This document shows, piece after piece, positions 21,701 to 32,814 of a stretch of DNA of 64,000 nt. A program made the position numbers and the translations under genes. Position 1 is the first letter of the stretch. The number at the start of each line of letters is the position of its first letter. Under the pieces are notes generated by a model, which was given only the letters and a program-made list of their open reading frames with translations, had not been told where the DNA came from and did no database searches. This stretch comes from Adineta steineri. Lineage: Eukaryota > Rotifera > Eurotatoria > Adinetida > Adinetidae. The stretch spans positions 1 through 64,000 of the forward strand of contig CAJNOI010000086.1 in the NCBI GenBank assembly GCA_905250115.1, written 5' to 3'.

Positions 21701-24145
21701 GTGCTTTGCCGTTGAGAGCAGTGACCAAGTACCGTGCTGCAAAATATTCTTGGAAGCTAAGGTGTACAAAGTAATGATCTTTTTTTGCTTCGATTCGTGT
21801 TCCAACGCCACAATGGTTTGTGAGTGATTTTAGTAATCCGATATTGAGTAAGTGTCGATTCTCGGCTAATGAGCAGTTAGTCTCCTTTTGTGCTTTTTGC
21901 AGTAGAGTTGAACCCAAAATTATAGTGTTACTTTCCATTCCGAGGAAAGCCAGACGTTCTAAGAATGCCACTTCATTCTTGCATATTTCATAAACATCGT
22001 TTTCACACAGTACATCAGTTGAGATTTTTCGTTGTTTTTCCAAATATCGGCGAAATATCCATTCGGTCAATGCATCGTACAGCATCGTCACCGTCATTGT
22101 TTTCATTGTTGCCCACTCTATATTACTCCAAACACTACAAATGAGTTCTAGATTGATGGGAATGTGTGCAATACCGTGAATCCTAGGATTACGTTTGAGA
22201 AAGCGTAGTATTTTTTCGTCTTCAGCAGATGAATTCTGTGCTTCATTTCTATTTTTTTCGAAGAAATGTTTGACATACTGACAAATATTATCATCTATGA
22301 AGCCTGTAATTTCCAATTGTACAGAATGCGACAAATTATTCATATATGGACGGGATGTTATGATATGATCCGAAGTCTCGAGTAACTGATTATTCAGTAA
22401 ACTGTTGAGATGTGTCGGTAGATTCTGGACGATTTCATCGTAACCATCTAAAAGCCACAGAATGCGACTTTTATCAAACTGTTTTTGGAAAAGCATTTCG
22501 TCTTGTTCTGACAGGGACAGACCAAAAGAAAAATACAATGTTTTCAAAACATCGATTGGAAAATATTTTCTACCATGTGGGTCATGTGGGTAGTTCTCCT
22601 CTGTCAAAGAACGCAAGGAAATCAAAGCAACTAGATCGTATTCTTGCCAAAGCATACCAGTTGCCCATTGATAGGCAATGTATTGACAGAATGTTGATTT
22701 TCCAATGCCAGCTCGGCCGGATACGAGCACATTCCTTGGTTGATCCTTGCATGTTTTGAAAATGTCTTTAATATCTATAGGCGTCTTGGTACCATGAATA
22801 TTTTCAAATGCTTCCATAATCGCATCGTTGTGCTGAGAATCGCGAAGCTTCTTTTCTTTTTCTTGCTGCTCTTTGGTTTCGACTATGGCCAAATTGATGT
22901 AACTTTGGTCGATGGGAAAAGATCTGGCTGGATTCATGAAACGTTCAATACGACTATTTCGCTTATATCCATATTTAATCAGTTCAAACAGATAACTTGC
23001 TCGGTCAGCTACTCGTGAGAATATATCCTGACGTAATGGAGGTTGGTCTTCTATTCGATTAATCAGTTCTCGCACCTTTCTCTGCATGGCTGATGGTTCA
23101 GAGACGTTGTAAAAATTGATTGGTGCGAAGTCTTTAGTTATTGGCTCTAACCAATCAGAAGGCTTCCATATGTTTATATCAGCGAGCAAACATGGGATGA
23201 TTCGTTTTTGTTGCTTCTGTGCATACTTTAATTCGAGTTGACAAAAGTCAGATTTTTGATAATTCGGAGTTATGAAACAACAAACGACTGCAGCATTTTC
23301 TACTCCTTGAGCCAAACTGTGAAAAAGAATAGTACCATTGTAGTGTTTAGTGAATGGAAAATAATCCAAAAAATCATACCTTTTCTTTAGATCACCCGTC
23401 GTTTGTTTTTCTTCATTGAGCCAAATTGGGGTATTACGAAAGATGCTCCCGAGACATTTGCTCCCGCGACAATTGCTCCCCGGACATTTGCTCTCGCGAC
23501 ATTTGCTCCCCATGGACATTTGCTCCCCAACGACAATTGCTCCCCGGACATTTGCTCCCCAACGACATTTGCTCCCCAACGACATTTGCTCCCCAACGAC
23601 ATTTGCTCCCCAATGACATTTCTCTTCTATAAGATTTGCTCTTCAACAGTATGAAACAGACTAGGGTGTGGGTGTGGGTGTGGATGTGGGTGTGGGTGTG
23701 GGTGTGGGTGTTAATGTGAGCGTTAGTGTGGGTGTCAGTATGGGTGTATGTTTTATAATGTTTTCTCCAACTATATCATCTTCGACGCTCACACCCACAC
23801 TCTATTAATAACGATCATCTTGCCGATCGACAGTTAATATTCGAAAGCAAATATTTCAGGAGAGCAAATGTCCGTGGGGAGCAAATGTCCGGGGAGCAAA
23901 TGTCGCGGGAGCAAATATCTGGGGAGCAATTGTCGTTGGGGAGCAAATGTCCATGGAGAGCAAATGTCGCGAGAGCAAATGTCCGGGGAGCAATTGTCGC
24001 GGGAGCAAATGTCTCGGGAGCATCTGTCATGGATTCCCAAATTGGTATATGTTCAAGTTGTAAATAATGATAAAATTTGGATACAATTTCTTGACTATTC
24101 GAATCATAGGATATCATGACATGTTTTCCTTCAGGAATCGATGTG
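18768..24145 (-). pseudogene. TIR-NACHT-HEAT receptor, interrupted by a fold-back element
   Basis: The gene reads from 24145 (after the acceptor TTTTCTAG) to the stop at 18768. The TIR domain begins HVMISYDSNSQEIVSKFYHY, breaks at PIW, and resumes at 23429 with PIWLNEEKQ. It keeps the Cys-x-x-Glu motif (CQLELKYA) associated with NADase activity in active TIRs. Next comes a NACHT NTPase with Walker A GRAGIGKST (near 22700) and Walker B ILWLLDGYDEI. From about 21240 to 19200 there are some 20 HEAT-like repeats of 35 residues (105 bp) with the pattern VRxKACxALGQMGEKAATNDVIAAL. A C-terminal extension of about 150 residues follows. This is an NLR-like immune receptor layout. The 607-bp insert between two copies of CCAAATTGG shifts the frame. 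Removing the insert and one copy makes the flanking frames continuous, so the break is recent and the rest of the frame is still open. The first coding exon upstream is unresolved. Confidence 0.85.
23421..24045. mobile_element. Fold-back element with 9-bp target duplication
   Basis: CCAAATTGG is duplicated at 23421-23429 and 24037-24045. Between them are long inverted arms (about 23443-23560 and 23906-24024) that are almost perfect complements. Each arm is a tandem run of about 14-22-bp units such as GACATTTGCTCCCC. The centre (about 23660-23710) is a (GTGTGG)n tract facing CACACCCACACTC near 23790. No transposase frame is present, so it is non-autonomous. Open frames across the arms are repeat artefacts. 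Confidence 0.85.
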
Positions 24146-24306
24146 CTAGAAAATATAGATTCAATACTACAGAATAGATAAATGGTAACTAAATTGAAGG
24201 TTTGAAAATATGAGAATTTAAAGTTCACAATTTTTGGATCCTAAGAAATCTGGTTTGATATCACTTACACTGAGTCAAAGACTACCATATTTAATGAATT
24301 TCATGA

Positions 24307-25023
24307 TTAATACATCAATTCGTTAGATTTTATTATGTTTTTCAAATAGGCTTGCCATTCTTCCAAATGAACGACGTCTAACCCTTTATCATTAAGCGTT
24401 TTGGATTTGACACACAAACGAGTTCCAGGCATAAGAACGACTTCTTTCTCCCATGCCTCTCCATCCTCCGCTGATGAGTAATCACTGATATCTTTGCCAT
24501 TAATAGTATTAATGCAAAACAGGGTACCCGTCTCGCCTATAAAGAAGGCACCGACATTGGTATCTAACGAGCATGAACTTACGCTCCACCAGGTGAATAT
24601 ATCATTTTCATAGTAATCGGAGCCATTAATGTTTGCAACACCTCGCCATACCGTAGTTGGACGTGACGGTAATTTCGACAGAGCGGTAGTGAACAATTTT
24701 AGAAAGTCGAACCATGGTATCAGTTCGGGTGGATTTTCACCTCGCAGAACTGTGTTGAGTTTCTCATAGAAAGTTGTTGTTTTCATTGTGTAAAGATAGA
24801 TTGCTGCTGATTCATTTATTGTCAGCTGTGTATCTTTTTTGCATTTTTCTTTAGCGTTTTTTGCATACTGCATGACATTGTCGACGAATTGAGCGATGCT
24901 TTCTACAGCTTCTTCTAAGGACTTAAGAGGCCGATCTTTATAACCGAATATTGGATTCCAGTCATCTTGTTGCAGTTTTGAGATATAATTGTCTATAAAG
25001 CGTCCGTTTCTTGTGGATGCCAT
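24307..25023 (-). CDS. Mono-ADP-ribosyltransferase
   Basis: A single-exon frame of 238 residues from ATG (MASTRNGRF) to TAA. The N-terminal half is helical. The C-terminal half carries the R-S-E signature: Arg127 in VWRGV, the Ser motif WWSVSSCS at 145-152, and Glu192-x-Glu194 in AWEKEVVLMPG. The gene therefore likely encodes an NAD+-dependent arginine-type ART. It lies directly upstream of the TIR-NACHT-HEAT gene on the same strand, with about 160 bp between its stop and the next exon. It may be separate or share a transcript. No signal peptide is visible, unlike secreted vertebrate ecto-ARTs, so a cytosolic role is more likely. Confidence 0.85.
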   Translation of the reverse strand: MASTRNGRFIDNYISKLQQDDWNPIFGYKDRPLKSLEEAVESIAQFVDNVMQYAKNAKEKCKKDTQLTINESAAIYLYTMKTTTFYEKLNTVLRGENPPELIPWFDFLKLFTTALSKLPSRPTTVWRGVANINGSDYYENDIFTWWSVSSCSLDTNVGAFFIGETGTLFCINTINGKDISDYSSAEDGEAWEKEVVLMPGTRLCVKSKTLNDKGLDVVHLEEWQAYLKNIIKSNELMY

Positions 25024-28000
25024 TTGTTATGCTGGTGGATAACTGATTTCCTATAATGAGTAGACTTATTAAAGGCAAAATGAGTTGTAGTTCTCCCACG
25101 CTAGCATTATCTTCATCTAAGTGTGAGCATGAGTAATCATAAAACCAATAATCATTCGTCTACATCCTCAAGATGCGTTATAAACCGATTTTTTTTAATT
25201 AAAAATCAATTGAAAGTACATCATTTTAATTCGATTTTAATTTAATTTGTTGTACCCTTTTTTACTTAGATAGTCAGAAAACAGAAATAAATATCTTATT
25301 TTTTACTGTGTGTTGTCATCGCTCTCTAGGTTGTACCAAAATATATAGAACTTAGGAATTTTTTAACTTACCGATTAAATGAGATGTTGTAACACTGATA
25401 ATTTATTGGTTGATCAATTAGTACCTTTTTGTATTGAAAAATAAAATGAATATACAGAAGAATATGACGTTGTGTGTCAAATATGAACTGTTAATATCTA
25501 AAAAAGAATTAATAACTTATATATATATATATATATATATATATAAGATGGCCCTTTTAATGTGTATATTTTACTCGAGTCTAATCGTACTTTCTGTCAT
25601 TATTAAATAAAAAAATATAGATAAAAGAGTAATTATAGTTTTAATTTATTAATTCTTTACTATATATAAATCAAGTATGAATTAAGTAATACACTTACAC
25701 AATTATTGAAAAATATTAAATTAAATCCAAATCTATTAATTTCAAAGCATTTCTGGTGCTTTTCCTCTCAGATCTCGACAGAAATGGTTGAACTTTCTTA
25801 CTTTGAATGGAATAAATCAGAGTTATCCAGTATCAGTATTTTTCTTTTCTTTCGATCATATCATTTTGTTTGTTTAATAGTTGTAAAATGAAAAATTTTC
25901 TTTTTTTTCTTGTTTAATTAACTTAAAACTGGGACATTTCAAAACATAAAAAGTCTGAGAGCGTAAACTCTATTACGATAAATTAATTAATTCTCGCTTT
26001 AATCTATTCGTTATTAAACTATTAATACTTGACAAATGAAAGCGAATAAAGTCATAATTTCATAGTCAGATAGACCGTTTTAATATAATCTCATTTATAG
26101 TATTAAATGAATACTTTTATAATATTAAAAAGTCTATCATATTCATTCTCAATATCGACTTCAAAAGAAAGTTTACTTAAATCTAAGGATTTATCCGTGT
26201 GCGTTGAAATTCATCATTCAGAAAAATGGGTCGAGATTTGATAAATGAGAATAATTCAAGGAAGTCTTTCAAAATTGGTGCATTAACTACTCAGAGAATA
26301 AAAAAAATGATGACTTGAATGTGAAAAATACAAATCAAAGGCATCTGTGATGATGAAACGAGCATTATTTTTTATACATTCTATTTTCACTAATTAAAAT
26401 ATAAATTTCCATCAAAATCACGGAATGAGTGTAATGCAAATTTTTATTTTAATCAATGAAAATAAAATACATAAAAAAACAATGTTTGTTTCATCATTTT
26501 AATGCAATTTTTGTTATTTTTCTATTCGCTAAATCTTATCAACTAGCGAGTGTTAAACATACCTGAACGAAATATAATGAAAAATAAATGAAAAAATACT
26601 TTGACCGCTTTCGATATCAAAATGTAATATATGTATGCCACCGTATTCACTCTGTGAGAAGGCATCAAAGGTTGATTTCGACTAAATCAAGAATCGACTC
26701 AATTACAGTGCGAATTTCATTTTTAAATTACAATATAATACGGAATTCAATGAAAATAATTTAAAAGATAAAATATATAGTTTGCATTTATAAAGAAATA
26801 CATATGAAATAATATAACTTTATATTTACTAATAAAATGGTTATACCTACCTGTGAATAAATAGTCATTTACCTATGTGCACATTTGTGCATAGTCAGTC
26901 CGTTATATAAATTTGTGTGCACATGGCTAGTCAGCGATGTACACACATATATACACAGACACGTCCTGCTATTTAATGATCACAAAACTTTTATGCAGAC
27001 CATAGTATATCGTTCTCGTTTATTTTTTCTCTTTTATATCGACTCTTCCTATTTTTATTTTTTTTCTGTTCTTGTTTATTGCTTTCACACCATCTCTTTC
27101 TACCATATATCGTTTTTTACTTCGTATCAATTTATTTCTTATGTAGTGTATATTTTACTTATACTATATTTTTGAGTCATTTGCATTTTTTTTNNNNNNN
27201 NNNNNNNNNNNNNNNNNNNNNNNNNNNNNNNNNNNNNNNNNNNNNNNNNNNNNNNNNNNNNNNNNNNNNNNNNNNNNNNNNNNNNNNNNNNNNTAAATAA
27301 TAAAATACAATTATATTTTCCCTCTATACACAATCTTAAGGAAAAAATTAAAGGGAAAATATTTAGAAATAATTGTTTAGCTACAATATCATTATGAGAT
27401 ATGAGAAACATAAATTATCAAATATATGTTGACAAGAAAATAACTTTATGAAAAGAGCAAGTTAATGCTTAAAATTAAGCTTACGTGATTGATTTATATT
27501 TATATGCGACATATTGTATTATATTTATAAAAAAATTGAAGAAGTATTTGTTTAAAATTGTTTAAAATAGATATACAATTTTAATTTGTTATATTATTAA
27601 TAGATAAATAGATTCTAATTTACGTAATTGTGTTTACCAAAATCAATGATTTTTTTTGTCTAAAGCGTAATAAATTGTATGATAGATTTATATAAATTGA
27701 ATAGCTCATGAAATAAAGAATACGTACGAATAGTTCCAAAAGAACGTGTTTATAATCATACACAAAATCAATTAATCAATGGCGCTTTCAAATATTTTTT
27801 TTTTCAATTCTTGTTTTTACCTTTGAGGTGATATAATCAGGTAACTTCTAATTTTAATTGGATGATGAAATGAAAAATATAATATCCAGTTCTTTTATAA
27901 TATATTATTGTTTTTTTTCTGTTTTTGAAATAAATTTTTCCTTCTATTAATAAGATTCTATTTTTTCTTAGTTTATGTACTTTATTATTTAATAGATGAA

Positions 28001-28304
28001 ATTACATTTGTTTTTAATGTTATTATTATATAGAAATAACAAGAAGAAAATATCGTATTTATTTAAATATTGGCTTATCTTTCGTTCTCATAATTTATTG
28101 TATAATTAATTTATTTTCGCTCGTATTTAAATTATGAAGTGACGATAATTAGATGAGAACGTTTTATATAGCTAAGAGAACAATCTAATTATTCATTGCT
28201 GCTTTCTGATTGTTTAGATTTTATTCTTCATTATTTGATTTAGGTAAGCAATTATTTATATCTTTGTTTTTATATGTATTTTATGTTGTTAATTGTTAAG
28301 AAGT
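25024..28304. other. Long A+T-rich intergenic region
   Basis: No gene found. It contains a (TA)n microsatellite near 25520-25545 and the assembly gap. Missing 5' parts of the cassette that starts at 28305 could lie near or inside the gap. Confidence 0.5.
27194..27293. other. Assembly gap (100 N)
   Basis: Exactly 100 unknown bases, the usual fixed-size scaffold gap. True length and content are unknown. Both flanks are A/T homopolymer-rich. Confidence 0.99.
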
Positions 28305-30392
28305 ATGGAAAAATGTGAACGTATTCGTAGAGTGAAACAATGTATTGTTGAAAAATTAGATCTACGACTTATTTTGGATGAATATTCATTTCTAATAATA
28401 AATGAAATTGCTCAAACAACTAATGTTTCAATAGATTATATCTTTTTAACAACAATTATTGCCCTTTGTCATTGGACAATGGGAGCTTCATTAAAAGGTG
28501 CTCAAGCTTATAATACACCATTAATTCTTTTCGGTATTTTATGTGGAGGAAGTGGTATGTTTTTTAAATTTTGAAAATAGTTAAAATATAAAACTTGATA
28601 AAATATTAAAGTAAAATATATTTCATAATTTTATTACATACTTTTTTATTAGTAGAAAAATAGACGATTAACAAAATATTATGAATACTTATTGTTATTA
28701 TCATTTATGATTTCTTTTTTAGGTTCTAAAAAAAGTGCATCTATAAGAATAGTAAAAGAAGCTTGTGAAGCTGTAGAAGCATTAGATGGTACACCTGTCA
28801 AAAAGTCATCTATCAATGCATCAGTCAATATGGAATCGTTATGTTGTGAATTGGAACAACAACCGAATTTATTACAAGTTAGATATCTTTTGTATTAGTT
28901 AAATATAATAAATAAAATTGTTCTAGTTATGGGATGAATTATCTGTTTTCTTTGGTATTTTCGGAAGCACACGTGTTGATCGAACTGCATATGAACGTGG
29001 TTTAATCATGACATTATGTCTACTAACGAGTTGTCGACGAACAATACCAGTTGGACTATAAAACTCACACATTAAACCACGATTAAATATTATAGCAGCT
29101 GGGCATCCAAAACGAACAATTGAATGTTTAACAGGTAAACTATTTAAAAAAAAATAAATATGTCTTTTTATAATTCGATTTATTAGGTATTGCTTTAAAA
29201 TCTCAAGATCAGAAAGATCAAAATGATGATGGTTTATTTAATCGGTTTTTGATTGCTGTTGCATATAAGCATCGTCCTAACCGAGAAATAATTGAACCAA
29301 ATAAAAAAATACCAAAACTCGGTCATTTGTTTTATTTAACTAAAAAACTACATCGTAACACAGAAGAATACATCTATAACGACGAAGGTAATTTTATTAT
29401 TTTCATAAATGATAGATTATTTTTTATTTTATATAGCAAAAAAATTTGTTAAAAATGTGATTTATGATTATGATATACTGTCATCCGACAAATCGAATGA
29501 AGATGATTTTTTAGCAAGGTAGCCTATTTATTTATTTATTTATTGCATTAATTGATTAAGTTTCTGTATAATTAGTTGTTATCAAAAATCAATGGAACGA
29601 GTTGAACGTTTATCGGTCGTTCTTCACATTCTTAAAATATGTTCTGGTCGGTTATTTACTATGTTTGAAAATATTGAATCATTTGGTATTCTCGATGATA
29701 AATTCAAAATAATTTGTACAGAACAAGAATTAAACGAAGATGATCATTTAATTGATTATGATACTTGTTTTCGAGCTTCATTATTAACAAAATTTTATCT
29801 TAATCAAATTAAAATATTAGCTGGCTATGATCCAATAACCGATCATATTTTATTCAATAAAAAATGTGAGATAAATACGTTTCATTTGCTTTCATATCCG
29901 TTAAGAATGAATATTTTGATTTTATTTAAAGGGGTAAAATAGAAACTATAAGTAGTTTCTCAGAAAGAAAAATTTTATTTTGCTAATAAGAAAACAGTCT
30001 TCCTATATTATTTTACATCATCATCTTAATTTGAGTCTATAGATAGTATGGATGTACCAGAAAATGAAGTAATGCATATAAAGAAATATATTGAAAATCA
30101 TCCATCTGATCGACTTCTTTTATCATCACTACCAGCAAATCTAAAAAGAAAAATAAGCAAAGATCAATATTTATTGATACTTCGACAAATGGAGGAAGAA
30201 GGAAAAGGTAAAATAGAAGAAACAAATAATACGACTGGTCCAAAAGCAATCGTATTTACAAAAAAGAAAAAAATCGAACATGCACCAAATACATCTTCAT
30301 CAACAACACATCAACAAACAAATCAAATTATATTAATACCTTCTGAACAAACAGATGAACCTTCATCAACAAATCAATCTTCTTCTTCTTGA
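28305..30392 (+). pseudogene. DUF3987-like P-loop protein, one in-frame stop
   Basis: Seven exons join in frame: 28305-28554, 28723-28877, 28927-29134, 29187-29387, 29437-29518, 29576-29865, 30043-30392. The layout matches the DUF3987 family, found mainly in phage and mobile-island primase/helicase proteins: an N-terminal helical part, then a P-loop-like GGSGSKKSAS spanning exons one and two (Lys where Gly precedes the catalytic Lys in classical Walker A), then LWDELSVFFG (Walker-B-like D-E) and RLNIIAAGHPKRT. The last exon is basic, then Ser/Thr-rich. TAA at 29059-29061 interrupts exon three while coding similarity continues past it. A 69-bp intron removing it is possible in phase, but it would delete conserved-looking residues. 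It is followed within 130 bp by an RPA-like gene and then by a primase, all on the same strand. Confidence 0.65.
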
Positions 30393-30520
30393 ACTTCTGA
30401 TCAATATGATAACTTTTCTCTCTATCATTTTTTAATTAACAGTTCTATTCATTTGGATATTTGACAATTAAAGTTAAATAGTTAAAACAATATGCAACTT
30501 CTTTTTCATTTCAGATTAAA

Positions 30521-32163
30521 ATGGATATTGATCATTCTGTAATTCATATGTATGAACAATTGATGAATAATAATTCAAATAAAACGTAAGATCGTCAATT
30601 TAACTAACTCATATATAATTTTTTTGGTAGTTTACAATCAACATCAAATACATCAGTCGCACAAAGTTTAAACAATTCTACATCATGTAATAATGATCAC
30701 AACAATGTTGATGTTAATAAAAATACTTTCGAAAGTAATAATAATACAAATAATCAACTTTCTCAATGTAATGAAAATCATGAGTCAACTGAAGATATTA
30801 TCGAAATATTAAACATACAAACAAGTATGTAGTATTAAAAAAAAAGATTTACTTTTATTTGATGTTTCTAATCACTTTTTTTTATTTAAATTAAAAATAA
30901 TCGCATAGCGATATTTATATTACTAAAGTTCTCATTCTTAGTTACAAAATTAAACAGAAATAAATTCACATCTATTAACTCTTCAAAAATTGAATGTTTC
31001 AAAAATTTTCTTTTATAACCTAATGATTTAATTTTAAAATATATTGTAGACAATGAACCAAAACTAATAAAAATTAATCAAATTAATACCGATATTGATT
31101 TTCCGTAAGTTATCGATTTGTTAATCAATTTATTGTGTTAACGTCTAATATTTTTGACGATCTTAATTTTATTGATCTAATTTAATCAATACTTTGTTTG
31201 CTTTCTTTTTTTTTTGTTAATATCAAATAATTTATGTTATATTAAAATTTCATTTGCATATTTTATTCTTTATTTAATTGACATGGTAAATTATATCTAT
31301 AATTTCTTCCTTGTACAACATATAATATAGATGGAAATTACAAGCAATTATTAGCTGTACACATCCAAAACGAACATATATTAATTCAAATGGCGAAGGT
31401 GAAATATCAACATGGGACTTAGTCGATGATACAGCTGCAATTAATCTTGTAGCTTTTAATTTGGATTCGTATATATTACCGAATAAATTATTTGAAGGAA
31501 AAGTAATGAAACGTTTAAATAAAACATTCTATTTTTTATATAATTTTAGTCATATGAATTTAATGGTTTATCAATCAAAACAGTTGATAGTATTTATAAA
31601 AAATTACCTCATGATTATCAATTAATTGTAAATAAAACAACTAAAACACGTGAAATTACAATGACATACAAACATCATTTGACTTATAATTTTACTCATT
31701 TAAATGAAGTTGAAAATTTACCGTTGAATTCAATAATTGGTTTGTATTCATAAATTGATATTTATTGAAAAATATAAATAAGTTATCTCATTCATTATTT
31801 TATATAGATGTTAACGTCAAGGTTTTAAGAGATTATGGAACAACTACAGGCATTGCAAATGGTAATCCATGGACTCGACGTGAAATTCATGTTTCTCAAG
31901 ATCACGTTCACATGAAATTAACGTTATGGAATGAACAGGTTTTACTATATAAATAAATATTTTATTTAATTATCTTTTATTAGGCGAAAAAAATTCCAAC
32001 AAGTATGATTAACAAAGAATTAAAACTAAAAAATATTAAAATTGATTGGTTTAATGGTAAATTGAATTAAAATCATTTTTTTTAATCATACCTAAACTTT
32101 TCCAAATATTTAGGTTCACGTACACTTGTTGGTATGCCCAATACGTATATGTCCATTGTTTGA
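30521..32163 (+). CDS. RPA70-like single-stranded DNA-binding protein
   Basis: Eight short exons: 30521-30585, 30631-30824, 31050-31104, 31331-31502, 31550-31739, 31808-31938, 31984-32056, 32114-32163. All junction phases agree. The product is about 310 residues. Residues 1-100 are an Asn/Ser-rich, low-complexity leader. Then come two OB folds resembling DBD-A and DBD-B of the large subunit of replication protein A: WKLQAIISCTHPKRT, GEGEISTWDLVDD, VAFN, then SIIDVNVKVLRDYG and REIHVSQDHVHMKLTLWNEQ. The N-terminal protein-interaction OB fold and the zinc-containing DBD-C of normal RPA70 are absent, so this is a reduced, probably specialised form. It sits between the DUF3987-like gene and the PrimPol-like gene, which suggests it coats single strands for that machinery. 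Confidence 0.75.
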
Positions 32164-32814
32164 ATGAAGTTGCAATACCTCAAATGTATTATTGTTTAAT
32201 TATTATCTTTTGTGCAATACAAATAAAATAATACAATATATTTCATCAACTTTTAAATTGTATTTTTGAACATTAATCTAGTAAAAAAGCAATTAAATTT
32301 TTTTTGTTTTGTTTTAAATTGATTAAATGAATTCCATTAATTATATTTAAATAGCATAAATAAAATTAATTTGGAGTCTCTAATAACATAATACAATTTT
32401 TTTTTAAATTAATTTAAAATAATATAAACATAGTACAATTGACTGTTTTATTCAATTGTTATGAATTTTAATTGAAATTAAATTGCCTATTTTACATAAA
32501 ATGAATTTCATATTCTTTCAATAACATATTATTTGATACTATTTTAGGAACGAAATAATAAAAACATGCTCAATCAATATTACTAGGCACTTTTTTCGTC
32601 AAAAGTAATTTTTTCCCCGTAGATCCGACATGTATCTGAATTTTTTCTAATTTAATGGAATATGCTTTAATAAAATTCGTTTCTAAGATGCTAATTATAT
32701 AAAAAAATATAAATACATAGAAATAGTTAAGCGCCCAAATCATATTTTCACTTGAAATTAAAAACTAAAATATACTTAAGAATTCGTCTATTAAATATTG
32801 ATGATAAATATATT
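32164..32814. other. Intergenic between RPA-like and PrimPol-like genes
   Basis: Very A+T-rich DNA. The PrimPol frame is open upstream to 32752 without ATG, so the start may be earlier through splicing. Otherwise it probably holds the promoter. Confidence 0.4.

Noticed and set aside
23430-24036. Repeat units with short spacing, CRISPR-like; several open frames on both strands
   Set aside because: Inverted tandem arms of a fold-back element. The frames are by-products of unit length.
27079-27411. Open frames crossing the N gap
   Set aside because: They consist largely of unknown residues, and the flanks are A/T-rich non-coding DNA.
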